Position numbers and translations under genes: made by a program. From the NCBI GenBank assembly GCA_011053005.1, contig DRHW01000005.1, positions 108,848-172,847 of the forward strand: a DNA stretch of 64,000 nucleotides. Direction: 5' to 3'. Below are positions 39,734 to 50,209 of this stretch, in pieces (position 1 is the stretch's first letter; each line of letters opens with the position of its first letter). Below the pieces are notes generated by a model. It searched no databases and was not told the origin of the DNA. It saw only the letters and a program-made list of their open reading frames with translations. The stretch is from Methylophaga sp. (GTDB lineage: Bacteria; Pseudomonadota; Gammaproteobacteria; Nitrosococcales; Methylophagaceae).

Positions 39734-40335
39734 TGTCTTAAAACCTGAGATTAATTTAGTCGAAGTATTTTAACTGATCATGGCGTGAGGATCACCGTTA
39801 GAAAATGGCTAAAGCTTTATTTTTAGTTATTTCAGCTCAAATGATCGGTTTTATTTTTATTTTATTAATACTTTGTTTTAAGTTTTTGCGGGATTTTCAA
39901 TTTAAATAATAATAAATAATGTTTTTAAAAGATTTTTATGTTGATGTTTATTCTCTGTGGATATGTGGATAAGTCATTAAATCTATTAAAAATCAAACTC
40001 ATTTTTAAAATTGAACGGTGAATAACATAGATTACTAAAACAGGATTTCTTGTGGATAACTACGTTACTTATCCACAGCTAAAGTTATCCACAGCTTTTG
40101 ATCAATTCTATAAAGTCTTTATACAGCAGTTATATTTAAAATTTAATGGCATGGAGAGTAGAAAATTATCAACAGGCAATATTATTTAGCTGATTAATAA
40201 ATAGTTTTATAAATTGAATAGGAAATTATATTTTGAAGGCTAATATAAAAATTTAGCGGGATATTAATCTCTTTAAGCCAAAATTTGGCGGGTTTAATTT
40301 ATTCGCTAACTTTGAAAGAGAGCTCAAGGTAAATT
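39734..40335. other. AT-rich intergenic region between argS and priA (candidate origin, left part)
   Basis: No gene is visible in these 600 bases. Two very AT-rich tracts (about 39849-39880 and 39897-39950) lie next to the DnaA-box module at 39921-40145 and could be a DNA unwinding element. A further TTATCAACA is at 40166-40174. The remainder up to 40335 is AT-rich without recognisable repeats. The promoter of argS must lie near the left end. Confidence 0.5.
39921..40145. repeat. DnaA-box module A (left copy of a duplicated module)
   Basis: It contains four exact TTATCCACA boxes: reverse at 39964-39972 and 40051-40059, forward at 40069-40077 and 40085-40093. A one-mismatch box TGTGGATAT is at 39956-39964, and GGTGAATAA at 40017-40025. 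The module matches the copy at 42537-42762 with a constant offset of 2616 bases: boxes at 39956, 40051, 40069 and 40085, the TGATCA at 40099, TTTATAC at 40118 and TTATATTT at 40130 all have exact counterparts. Confidence 0.85.
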
Positions 40336-42522
40336 TTAGAGTAAATCAAGCGGATCTATATCAATCGACCATCTTACTTTTCGAGTTAATTTTAATGATG
40401 AGATCGATGGCATAAAGTGATCGAGCAATTGATGTAAGGGTTTACGTTGTTGAGATAATAATAATAATTGTGCTCGATAACGACCGGCTCTTTTTTCCAT
40501 AATTGCTGGCACAGGTCCCATAATAATCACATCTTGTTGTGACGCTTGATGGAAAAGTCCTGAAACTTCACTCAAAAATTGCATCGCTAAAGGTTCATCT
40601 TGAGCTTCTGCTCGAATAACACACAATGATCCGGTTGGTGGCATCGCCATCATTTTGCGTTCAGCTAATATTTTTTGTGCAGTAAAAGCGTAACCGTGTT
40701 TAATCAGATCTTGCCAAAATTCATGTTGTGGCTGGCTGGTTTGAATAAACACTTCGCCTTTTTTATCGCCTCGTCCCGCACGCCCGGTTACTTGAATGAT
40801 GAGTTGAGCTAACGATTCTGTTGCTCGAAAATCAGCACTAAATAAACCTTGATCAGCATCTAAAACCCCCACCAAGGTAACATCATGAAAATCATGCCCT
40901 TTAGCTAACATTTGTGTGCCGACTAATATTTTGGCGCCGCCTTGTCTTATATCGTCCACAATTTCAGCGAAGGCATTCACTTTTTGCGTGCTATCACGAT
41001 CAATGCGTAATACCGGAGTTTCAGGAAAATAAGCTTGCAAGGTGTGCTCGATTTGTTCAGTACCCGCACCATAAGTTTTTAAATCACCTGCCTTACAGGT
41101 TGGACACTGTTCAACTAAACGTTGAATTAAACCGCAATGATGACAGCACAAGATATTACGGCGTTGATGCACTATCATTCTGGCATCACAATGTGAACAC
41201 GTCGCTTGCCAACCACAATCATGACACATTAAAACCGGTGCAAAACCACGCCGATTAATAAATAGTAAAACTTGATTATCAGCGGCTAATTGCGTTTTTA
41301 TCGCATGATATAACACAGTAGAAATACCACTATTGGCCATCGGACCACGGCTATCGATGAGTTTTATTTTAGGAATATTAGCGCCGGTAGCTCGCTGATT
41401 TAAAGTTAATACTTGATATCGCTGCTGTTCAACGTTGTATAAGCTTTCGAGTGACGGTGTAGCACTGCCCATAACAATTGGAACATTAGCGCGTTGAGCA
41501 CGAATTAATGCAACATTGCGTGCATGATAACGTAAACCATCTTGTTGTTTGTAGGATGCATCATGTTCTTCATCAATGATAATTAATCCCAAATTAGGCA
41601 AAGGTGTAAACACAGCTGAGCGTGTGCCAATCACAATATCTGCCAAACCAGCTTTAGCTAAGAGCCAAGATTGTGTGCGTTCGCCATCTGAAATAGCCGA
41701 GTTTAAAACAACAATACGGGCATTTAAACGTCGTTTAAATCTATCAACAAATTGTGTGGTTAAACCGATTTCAGGAATTAAAATTAATATCTGCTTGCCT
41801 GCATTGACCATATTTTCAGCAAGCTGCATATAGACTTCAGTTTTTCCACTTCCGGTTACACCTTGTAATAAAAAGGGACTAAAAAGTGATTTTTTCTTCC
41901 AAACTGAATCAACAGCCAATTGTTGTTCTTGATTCAGTTGGCAATGTTGAACAGCATCATGTGAAATTAAAGGCTGTTTAATATTTTGCACCGAACGAAT
42001 TATTTTTTTATCTTCCAAGCCTAGTAACGATGTTCGGCATTGGCCTATGTGTTGATAAATTACTTTTTGACTGATGCCTTCAGGATGATCTTTTAACAAA
42101 GTGAATAATTGTTGCTGCTTTTTACCTAATTTAAACTCATTTTTATCACCTGATAATTGCCAATAAGTTTCAGTTTCTAATTCTGCTGATCCTCCCAATC
42201 TTATTTTTTTAGGTAACACCGTTTGAAAACAGTCACCAATTGGATGGTGATAATAATCACTTAACCACTGTGTCAGTGATAACAAGTCAGCTTCAAAAAT
42301 AGGCTGTTGATCAATTGCTTCAATAATCGTTTTTAATTTACTGGTTTTATTTTCTTCATGGGTCTGTTGAATATTAACAATGATGCCAATTAATTCTCTA
42401 TTACCAAAAGGTACTTTGACACGCATACCTGTTTGCCAGGTTATTTCTGAGTTATTAGATAAATAATCAAAAGATAATCTTAAGGGACATGGCAGAGCAA
42501 TTTGTAGAATTGTTAATTTCAT
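40336..42522 (-). CDS. priA: Primosomal replication restart helicase PriA
   Basis: A 728-residue 3'-5' helicase that restarts collapsed replication forks. The N-terminal DNA-binding domain occupies about residues 1-105. Walker A is GVTGSGKTEVY, the DEAH-box is IDEEHDASY, and the zinc-binding insert carries eight cysteines in CHDCGWQATC, SHC, CCHHC and CPTC. C-terminal helicase motifs (GTQMLAKGHDF, QVTGRAGRG) are intact. DnaA-box modules flank it on both sides, which is unusual. It is divergent from folA. Confidence 0.96.
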   Translation of the reverse strand: MKLTILQIALPCPLRLSFDYLSNNSEITWQTGMRVKVPFGNRELIGIIVNIQQTHEENKTSKLKTIIEAIDQQPIFEADLLSLTQWLSDYYHHPIGDCFQTVLPKKIRLGGSAELETETYWQLSGDKNEFKLGKKQQQLFTLLKDHPEGISQKVIYQHIGQCRTSLLGLEDKKIIRSVQNIKQPLISHDAVQHCQLNQEQQLAVDSVWKKKSLFSPFLLQGVTGSGKTEVYMQLAENMVNAGKQILILIPEIGLTTQFVDRFKRRLNARIVVLNSAISDGERTQSWLLAKAGLADIVIGTRSAVFTPLPNLGLIIIDEEHDASYKQQDGLRYHARNVALIRAQRANVPIVMGSATPSLESLYNVEQQRYQVLTLNQRATGANIPKIKLIDSRGPMANSGISTVLYHAIKTQLAADNQVLLFINRRGFAPVLMCHDCGWQATCSHCDARMIVHQRRNILCCHHCGLIQRLVEQCPTCKAGDLKTYGAGTEQIEHTLQAYFPETPVLRIDRDSTQKVNAFAEIVDDIRQGGAKILVGTQMLAKGHDFHDVTLVGVLDADQGLFSADFRATESLAQLIIQVTGRAGRGDKKGEVFIQTSQPQHEFWQDLIKHGYAFTAQKILAERKMMAMPPTGSLCVIRAEAQDEPLAMQFLSEVSGLFHQASQQDVIIMGPVPAIMEKRAGRYRAQLLLLSQQRKPLHQLLDHFMPSISSLKLTRKVRWSIDIDPLDLL

Positions 42523-42536
42523 TAATAGTAATTAAG

Positions 42537-42762
42537 TTATTTAAAAGACTTTGATGTTGATGTTTTATGCTTGTGGATATGTGAGTAAGTTATTTTTTAA
42601 TTGTTAGATCAAACCGTTATTGTACATTTTTACTGTGTATAACTTCTTTGTTGGATTATTTTAACTTGTGGATAAGTGTCATAGTTATCCACAGGAAAAG
42701 TTATCCACAGATTATGATCACTTTTATATCATGTTTATACATAACTTATATTTGGATTTTTA
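42537..42762. repeat. DnaA-box module B (right copy of the duplicated module)
   Basis: Exact boxes are TGTGGATAA at 42667-42675 and TTATCCACA at 42685-42693 and 42701-42709. TGTGTATAA (matches TTATNCACA) is at 42634-42642, and TGTGGATAT at 42572-42580. All but the 42634 box align with module A at an offset of exactly 2616 bases. A near-consensus IHF site (GATCAAACCGTTA, 42607-42619) is specific to this copy. It lies in the divergent priA/folA intergenic region, 42523-42884, which holds no gene. Confidence 0.85.
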
Positions 42763-42884
42763 TAGTAAATTTTCAAGTTAATTATTTTTGTCAGTATGAA
42801 TTATAGACAGCGGACTCAATAATGAAGGACTAGTGTTATTCTGTATAAAATGAAATTTATACCATTCTAAAGTGATCTAAATAA

Positions 42885-43376
42885 ATGAAATTAGCGATTA
42901 TTGTAGCGACAGATGAGCAAGGATTAATTGGTAAAGATAATGATTTACCGTGGAAGTTATCCGCTGATTTGCAATATTTTCGACGCGTTACCATGGGGAA
43001 ACCATTGATTATGGGCAGAAATACCCATGAATCAATTGGTCGCGCATTGCCAGGTAGAAAAAATATTATTGTGACTAAAAATCAGTCGTATCAAGCAGAA
43101 GGTTGTACGGTGGTGAACTCGATTGATGCAGCATTACTTGCTTGTGAAAATGTTGATGAAGTGATGGTGATGGGCGGCGCATCTTTGTATCAACAATTAT
43201 TGCCGACAGCCGATAAACTCTATTTAACTCACGTTCATGCATCACTTGAAGGTGATACGTATTTTCCTGATTGGAATGAAAATGAATGGTCTGAAATAAT
43301 CCGAGAAGATCATTTGGCAGACGAAAAAAATGAGTTTGATTACAGTTTTGTGGTTTATGACAAGATAAAAAACTAA
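42885..43376 (+). CDS. folA: Dihydrofolate reductase
   Basis: A 163-residue enzyme that reduces dihydrofolate with NADPH. Conserved elements are IIVATDEQGLIGKDNDLPWKLSADL with the catalytic Asp-type loop, MGKPLIMGRNTHESIGRALPGR, and VMVMGGASLYQQLLPTAD. The length matches chromosomal FolA (159). It is read divergently from priA, across the right DnaA-box module. A terminator follows. Confidence 0.95.
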   Translation: MKLAIIVATDEQGLIGKDNDLPWKLSADLQYFRRVTMGKPLIMGRNTHESIGRALPGRKNIIVTKNQSYQAEGCTVVNSIDAALLACENVDEVMVMGGASLYQQLLPTADKLYLTHVHASLEGDTYFPDWNENEWSEIIREDHLADEKNEFDYSFVVYDKIKN

Positions 43377-43408
43377 GTCGCTGAAAAGTTATTAATAGAA
43401 AAACCTAG

Positions 43409-43437
43409 CCGAGATTGTCTTATTACGACAATCTCGG
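43409..43437. terminator. Terminator between convergent folA and the TIGR02647-type gene
   Basis: CCGAGATTGTC (43409-43419) and GACAATCTCGG (43427-43437) form a perfect 11-bp stem with a 7-base loop. A-rich sequence precedes and T-rich sequence follows at a distance. Confidence 0.75.
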
Positions 43438-43453
43438 ACGATGATTTTTATAT

Positions 43454-43693
43454 TTAATTATTGGGAGATAAAATACGAAGTGCAGCTTGGGTATGTTCTG
43501 CCGCTTCATGACCTAAATCAGTTAAATAACCACCATCTTCACTATCAACTAAGCCTTTATCGTGTAGACGTTTAATGGCTGAAACAAGACCTTCGCGCGC
43601 AGTTTCATGAACCTTAATACCTTCTTGCGTGCTATCTAAGTTATAACGAAGTAATAATTCAATTTCATCCACTAATGCTTGTTTAATGCTCAT
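43454..43693 (-). CDS. Small conserved gammaproteobacterial protein (TIGR02647-like)
   Basis: A 79-residue acidic protein, probably a small winged-helix fold. The pattern ELLLRYNLDSTQEGIKVHETA, followed by GLVSAIKRLHDKGL and DGGYLTDLGHEAAEHTQ, agrees with what I recall of TIGR02647, a family confined to gammaproteobacteria with no known function. The ATG at 43693 has a ribosome binding site AGGAAAAAA. It is alone between folA and hemN and converges on folA. Confidence 0.65.
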   Translation of the reverse strand: MSIKQALVDEIELLLRYNLDSTQEGIKVHETAREGLVSAIKRLHDKGLVDSEDGGYLTDLGHEAAEHTQAALRILSPNN

Positions 43694-43788
43694 CTTTTTT
43701 TCCTGTTTATGAGGGGGATATTCAATCCTACGCCAATTTTTAAAAATTACTATTGGATATTTATGACCGTGTACTTAGAAATGGTTAT

Positions 43789-45171
43789 TTAAATCACCTT
43801 TGAAAAATGTTGCTGTGTTTTTTGTTGCAAATAGCCATCAAATGCCATGCAGATATTTCTAATTAATAAGTGACCTGCAGGTAATACTTCTATTTTAGAT
43901 TGGTTATAACGCAATAGACCATCTGCTTCAAACTCATCTAGTTGGGGTAAAACATCTTTAAAATAGTCAAAAAAATGAATGTCTAATTCTTTTTCGGTGG
44001 CGATAATATCGAGTGAAAAATGACAAATAAGTCGATTAATAACGCTTCTGCGAATTTTATCATCTTGATTTAAAGTAATACCTCTAAATACCGGCAAATT
44101 ATTGTTATTTAAACTTATTTTATAATCTTCTAGTGTGCGTTGATTTTGTGAATATGCATCACCTACTCGACCAATTGATGTTACACCAAGACCAATAATG
44201 TCGCATTCCGCATGCGTAGAATAACCTTGAAAATTTCGATATAGCTTATTTTCACGCTGGGCGATGGCGAGTTCATCATCCGGTTTAGCAAAATGATCCA
44301 TGCCAATATAAACGTAACCTGCAGCGGTGAGTTGTTTAATCGTACTATCTAAAATTTCCAATTTAACTTCAGGTTTTGGCATGTAGTTATGTTTCATTTG
44401 ACGTTGAACCTTAAACCGTTCTGGCATATGAGCATAGTTAAAAACAGATAAACGTTCTGGGCTAACGGCAATTATTTTATCCAGTGTTTCCGCAAAACTA
44501 TTAGGTGTTTGATGAGGTAAACCATAAATAAGATCGATACTAATTGAGCGAAAATCATTAGCGCGTGCCGCATCAATAACGGCAAACGTTTCTTGCTCAG
44601 TTTGAATACGGTTGATGGCTTTTTGTACGATTGGATTAAAATCTTGAACACCTAAACTAATACGATTAAAGCCAATTTCACGTAGCAAACTGATTGTTTT
44701 GGCATCCGCTTCTCGTGGATCAATTTCAATCGAATATTCGCCCGCTTTATCATCTGCCAAGTTAAAGTTTTGGCGAATGACGCTCATTAAATCTCGCATT
44801 TGTTGATGACTAAGAAACGTTGGAGTACCACCGCCCCAATGTAATTGTTCAACGATACGGTTATCATCAAATAACGCAGCTTGTAAGACAATTTCTTTAT
44901 GTAAATTAGCTAGATAAGGGGCGGCATGTTGCCTATTTTTCGTGATTATTTTATTGCATGCACAATAAAAACAAACCGTATCGCAAAAAGGCAGATGAAC
45001 ATAAAGTGATAATGGACCACCACGCTGATTAGATAAGTCGATATGTTGTAAATAACTATCGGCAGTAAAATTTTCATTAAATTCAACGGCGGTTGGATAT
45101 GACGTGTAACGTGGGCCCGCTTTGTCATAGCGTTTTATTAAATCAAGATCAAAAATAACCGTCTGTTTCAA
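43789..45171 (-). CDS. hemN: Oxygen-independent coproporphyrinogen III oxidase
   Basis: A 460-residue radical SAM enzyme that converts coproporphyrinogen III to protoporphyrinogen IX without oxygen. The 4Fe-4S motif is CDTVCFYCAC (Cys 63, 67, 70, plus 72), as in E. coli HemN. The SAM region LHWGGGTPTFL and the C-terminal HemN domain are present, and length fits HemN rather than HemW. An FNR box lies 81 bases upstream of the start, which suggests induction under low oxygen. The oxygen-dependent partner hemF is at 48.3 kb. Confidence 0.95.
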   Translation of the reverse strand: MKQTVIFDLDLIKRYDKAGPRYTSYPTAVEFNENFTADSYLQHIDLSNQRGGPLSLYVHLPFCDTVCFYCACNKIITKNRQHAAPYLANLHKEIVLQAALFDDNRIVEQLHWGGGTPTFLSHQQMRDLMSVIRQNFNLADDKAGEYSIEIDPREADAKTISLLREIGFNRISLGVQDFNPIVQKAINRIQTEQETFAVIDAARANDFRSISIDLIYGLPHQTPNSFAETLDKIIAVSPERLSVFNYAHMPERFKVQRQMKHNYMPKPEVKLEILDSTIKQLTAAGYVYIGMDHFAKPDDELAIAQRENKLYRNFQGYSTHAECDIIGLGVTSIGRVGDAYSQNQRTLEDYKISLNNNNLPVFRGITLNQDDKIRRSVINRLICHFSLDIIATEKELDIHFFDYFKDVLPQLDEFEADGLLRYNQSKIEVLPAGHLLIRNICMAFDGYLQQKTQQHFSKVI

Positions 45172-45251
45172 AGTGGTTTACCGTGTAATTATTGAGTAAA
45201 AACTAAGTATAACCAGCGATTAATTGAATGATCTAGTTATCAGACCATTTG

Positions 45252-45265
45252 TTGATATAGATCAA
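45252..45265. promoter_or_regulatory. FNR/ANR box upstream of hemN
   Basis: TTGATATAGATCAA is a perfect match to the FNR consensus TTGAT-N4-ATCAA. It lies 81 bases upstream of the hemN start and about 145 bases before purD, which is read the other way. hemN is a well-known FNR/ANR target. Confidence 0.8.
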
Positions 45266-45410
45266 ATAGTCGTCCTAATTTAATTAATTTACGTATTAAA
45301 AAAGGGTTAATAAATGACTTGTTTTTGAATTTAATCTAAATATTATCAGTATATAAGTACCTGTCTAAGGTATCATTATCGGTTTTATAGACTCATTTTT
45401 GGCAGGTTTT

Positions 45411-46700
45411 ATGAAGGTTTTGGTTATTGGTGGTGGTGGACGTGAACATGCATTAGCGTGGAAATTGATTCAATCGCCGCGCTGCTCACACGTTTTTGTT
45501 GCACCGGGTAATCCTGGAACTCAAAATGAACCAAATGTTGATAATGTTGCGATTGCTGTTGATGATATTGCTGGCTTAGTCTCTTTTGCTAAAGAAAACG
45601 CGATTGAATTAACCATTGTTGGTCCTGAAGTGCCATTAGTCATGGGCGTTGTTGATGCGTTCACTGAAGCGGGTTTACGTTGTTTTGGACCATCAAAAGA
45701 AGCCGCACAGTTAGAAGCATCAAAAAGCTTCACAAAAGACTTTTTGGCACGTCATAAAATTCCAACGGCTGCCTATCAAGTTTTTACTGAAATCGATGCC
45801 GCCACTGATTATATTAATCAACAAGGTGCACCGATTGTCATAAAAGCGGATGGTTTAGCCGCCGGTAAAGGCGTTATTGTTGCGTTAACTGAACAACAAG
45901 CGATCGATGCTGTGCAAGATATGTTGTCAGGCAATGCTTTTGGTGATGCGGGTCATCGCGTTGTTATAGAAGAATTTATGACTGGTGAAGAAGCGAGTTT
46001 CATCGTAATGGTGGATGGTGAACATATTTTGCCTCTAGCCACTTCACAAGATCATAAAGCACGCGATAATGGTGACCAAGGCCCGAATACCGGCGGCATG
46101 GGCGCCTATTCACCTGCACCTGTTGTAACACCTGAAGTTTATGATCGTATTATGAAAGAAGTTATTGAACCTACGGTTAAAGGTATGGCGGCTGATGGCA
46201 GACCTTATACTGGTTTCTTGTATGCTGGCGTGATGATTGATCAGCATGGCGCGCCACGTGTTGTTGAATATAACTGTCGTTTTGGTGATCCTGAAACACA
46301 ACCTATTTTAATGCGTTTGCAATCTGATTTAATTCCACTGTGTGAAGCGGCAATTGATGGCAAATTAAATACGGTAGAAGCACAGTGGGATCCACGTGCT
46401 GCGGTGGGTGTTGTGTTGGCCGCGGGTGGTTATCCTGATGCTTATAAAAAAGGCGATGTGATTAATGGGCTTGAGCTGGCGGATAGTGATGATGCAAAAG
46501 TATTTCACGCAGGTACGGCATTAATTAATGGTAAAGTTGTGACGTCGGGTGGTCGCGTTTTATGTGCCACAGCGCTGGGAAAAACCGTTGCTGAAGCACA
46601 AGGCAAAGCGTATAAAACTATTTCAAATATTAATTGGCAAGACATGTTTTACCGTACAGATATTGCCTACCGCGCTGTATCAAGAGAACAACAAAAATAG
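45411..46700 (+). CDS. purD: Phosphoribosylamine-glycine ligase
   Basis: A 429-residue ATP-grasp enzyme that makes glycinamide ribonucleotide in purine synthesis. It starts with MKVLVIGGGGREHALAW, the family's N-terminal signature. PIVIKADGLAAGKGVIVA is the ATP-grasp strand pair, and GYPDAYKKGDVI and RFGDPETQP are typical. I chose the ATG at 45411, which is the homologous start; a TTG at 45399 is in frame. purH is not next to it. Confidence 0.96.
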   Translation: MKVLVIGGGGREHALAWKLIQSPRCSHVFVAPGNPGTQNEPNVDNVAIAVDDIAGLVSFAKENAIELTIVGPEVPLVMGVVDAFTEAGLRCFGPSKEAAQLEASKSFTKDFLARHKIPTAAYQVFTEIDAATDYINQQGAPIVIKADGLAAGKGVIVALTEQQAIDAVQDMLSGNAFGDAGHRVVIEEFMTGEEASFIVMVDGEHILPLATSQDHKARDNGDQGPNTGGMGAYSPAPVVTPEVYDRIMKEVIEPTVKGMAADGRPYTGFLYAGVMIDQHGAPRVVEYNCRFGDPETQPILMRLQSDLIPLCEAAIDGKLNTVEAQWDPRAAVGVVLAAGGYPDAYKKGDVINGLELADSDDAKVFHAGTALINGKVVTSGGRVLCATALGKTVAEAQGKAYKTISNINWQDMFYRTDIAYRAVSREQQK

Positions 46701-46847
46701 TTGTTTTTTGCAGTATAAATATATTTATTTTAGCGTGTTACCGTGGCAGTCAGTATGTTTATACGAGTGATTAAATATGTGAACATCAATGATATTATGA
46801 CGATGCAAAAATCACTTATAAAAACCCAGCTGTAAGGAGAAGACTGA

Positions 46848-47720
46848 ATGTCTGTATCCCATCCGATTATTGCTGTCACCGGTTCTTCTGGTGCTGGTAC
46901 GTCGACCGTTAAACATGCATTTGAAGATATTTTTCGTCGAGGCCGTATCAAACCTGTGGTAGTTGAGGGCGATAGTTTTCATCGGTTCAACCGCGATGAA
47001 ATGAATGCAGCTGTTGAACACGCTGAAGCAAAAGGTAGCGCTTTAACCCATTTTAGCCCCGAAGCAAATCGATTAGATCGTTTGGAAAGCTTATTCCAAA
47101 CTTATTCTGAAACGGGTGCGGGGGAAACACGTCACTACGTTCACGATGAAGAAGAAGCGCTTAAATATGGCGAAGCATCGGGTACTTTTACACCGTGGCA
47201 AGAAATCGACAATGATAGCGATCTGTTATTTTACGAAGGTCTGCATGGTGCGATTGTGACCGATGAAGTGAATATTCCTAAGTTTGTTGATTTATTAATT
47301 GGCGTTGTTCCTGTTATCAATTTGGAATGGATCCAAAAAGTGAAACGCGATTGTACTAATCGAGGATATTCACAAGAAGCGGTGGTGGATATTATTCTTA
47401 AACGAATGCCTGACTATATTCATCACATTACCCCCCAATTTTCACGTACACATATTAACTTTCAACGTGTGCCGTTAATTGATACATCCAATCCTTTTAT
47501 GATGCGTGAGATTCCGACATCAGATGAAAGTTTGGTGGTTATTCGCTTTAAAGATCCTAAACAAGCTAACTTTCCATATTATTTGAGTATGTTAAAAGAC
47601 TCTTTCATGTCTAGGCCTAATAATATGGTAGTGCCTGCGGTCAAAATGGGCTTAGCTATCGAGGTCATTATGACGCCATTTATCGAAGAAATGATGATCA
47701 AAAAGCGTCAACGCGGTTAA
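46848..47720 (+). CDS. prkB: Phosphoribulokinase (PrkB-type)
   Basis: A 290-residue kinase of the proteobacterial phosphoribulokinase class. The P-loop is AVTGSSGAGTST (residues 9-20), VEGDSFHRFNRDEMN follows, and FYEGLHGAIV and TPQFSRTHINFQRVPLIDTSNPF are diagnostic. The enzyme phosphorylates ribulose 5-phosphate for the Calvin cycle. No RuBisCO gene is in the window, and orthologues called PrkB exist in bacteria without carbon fixation, so its physiological role is open. An SD-like AAGGAGA precedes the start. Confidence 0.88.
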   Translation: MSVSHPIIAVTGSSGAGTSTVKHAFEDIFRRGRIKPVVVEGDSFHRFNRDEMNAAVEHAEAKGSALTHFSPEANRLDRLESLFQTYSETGAGETRHYVHDEEEALKYGEASGTFTPWQEIDNDSDLLFYEGLHGAIVTDEVNIPKFVDLLIGVVPVINLEWIQKVKRDCTNRGYSQEAVVDIILKRMPDYIHHITPQFSRTHINFQRVPLIDTSNPFMMREIPTSDESLVVIRFKDPKQANFPYYLSMLKDSFMSRPNNMVVPAVKMGLAIEVIMTPFIEEMMIKKRQRG

Positions 47721-47802
47721 GTTATCACCTTAAATTAATCTGATTAAAAGTACCGTACTAAAAAATAAGTAGATCGACATTTTTAGGATATAGCAATAAT
47801 CA

Positions 47803-49271
<1,469 letters not shown>

Positions 49272-49316
49272 TAAAATATTGTTTTTACTAGTATATTTTT
49301 TCGTAATGGATAATCA

Positions 49317-49346
49317 AAAAAAGACCCTCACTTGAGGGTCTTTTTT
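49317..49346. terminator. Bidirectional terminator between hemF and ompW
   Basis: AAGACCCTCA and TGAGGGTCTT form a 10-bp stem flanked by A6 and T6 runs, with a very short loop, so it can end transcripts from both convergent genes. Confidence 0.9.
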
Positions 49347-49370
49347 ATGCGTGTTTAGCTGAAAACACTC

Positions 49371-50045
49371 TTAGAAACGACGACCGATACCAATACCATA
49401 AACAAATGGGTCAATATCAGCAGAAATTTTTGCACTTCCGACAGCGGTGTTAGAAAATTTAGCTTGTGTATCCATTTGAATATATTTGACGTCCATATTC
49501 ACAAACCAATCATCATTAATCGCAATATCTACACCAGCTTGTGCAGCAAGGCCCCAAGAGCTTTCTAGTTTCACTTTAGCGCCTGAGCTTGGCAAAACAT
49601 CGCCCACTACTTTTTCATCAAAGAAATAGGTGTAGTTCACACCCGCGCCGATGTACGGACGAATGTTTGAATCAGGAGCAAAGTGATACTGCAATGTTAA
49701 TGTCGGCGGCAAGATTTTTGCGTCAATAACATCCGTTAAACTAGCCCAGTTTTTTTTGCCTGTAACAGTGTGATCTGAATAACCTAAAATAAGTTCAACC
49801 CCCCAGTTTCGATCAACCATATATGTGATATCTAATTCGGGGACCGTGTCTGAATCAACTTTGACGCCTTTTGTGCCTTGATCAACACCGTTGATGGAAA
49901 GCGTACCGCTATTATCATTAGGATTTACATTGATAATACGACCGCGAACCAACCAGTCCCCTGCTTCATAAGCCGCAGCAGGTGTGGCGATAGCAGAAAG
50001 ACTAGTGACCGCTAATAGTGTGATGGCTAATTTTGTTGCTTTCAT
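49371..50045 (-). CDS. ompW: OmpW-family outer membrane protein
   Basis: A 224-residue eight-stranded beta-barrel. The signal peptide (MKATKLAITLLAVTSLSAIATPAAA) is followed by YEAGDWLVRGRIINVNPNDNSG, typical of OmpW. The motif TLQYHFAPDSNIRPYIGAGVNYTYFF occurs mid-protein, and the C-terminal Phe (GIGIGRRF) is a barrel assembly signal. OmpW is thought to let small hydrophobic molecules cross the outer membrane. Two FNR boxes lie upstream, matching the known FNR control of ompW. Confidence 0.93.
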   Translation of the reverse strand: MKATKLAITLLAVTSLSAIATPAAAYEAGDWLVRGRIINVNPNDNSGTLSINGVDQGTKGVKVDSDTVPELDITYMVDRNWGVELILGYSDHTVTGKKNWASLTDVIDAKILPPTLTLQYHFAPDSNIRPYIGAGVNYTYFFDEKVVGDVLPSSGAKVKLESSWGLAAQAGVDIAINDDWFVNMDVKYIQMDTQAKFSNTAVGSAKISADIDPFVYGIGIGRRF

Positions 50046-50088
50046 TTTCTATTTCTCCCGAAAAAGATTAAAACCGTTTTTGAATGAC

Positions 50089-50102
50089 TTGATATTGATC
50101 AT
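50089..50102. promoter_or_regulatory. FNR/ANR box (proximal) upstream of ompW
   Basis: TTGATATTGATCAT differs from TTGAT-N4-ATCAA by one base. It lies 44 bases upstream of the ompW start codon on the minus strand. Confidence 0.7.
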
Positions 50103-50124
50103 ACGGGCTCGGTGATTAATCACA

Positions 50125-50138
50125 TTGATCAGGATCAA
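50125..50138. promoter_or_regulatory. FNR/ANR box (distal) upstream of ompW
   Basis: TTGATCAGGATCAA is a perfect FNR consensus. It is 36 bases from the proximal box, start to start, between ompW and the FNR-type gene itself; both genes are on the minus strand. Confidence 0.75.
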
Positions 50139-50209
50139 TAAAAAGGTTAAAAACTTTTTTAATTGTAGAAAATGATATTTTTATCTTAAGGTTTTAATTT
50201 TATTGGTTG

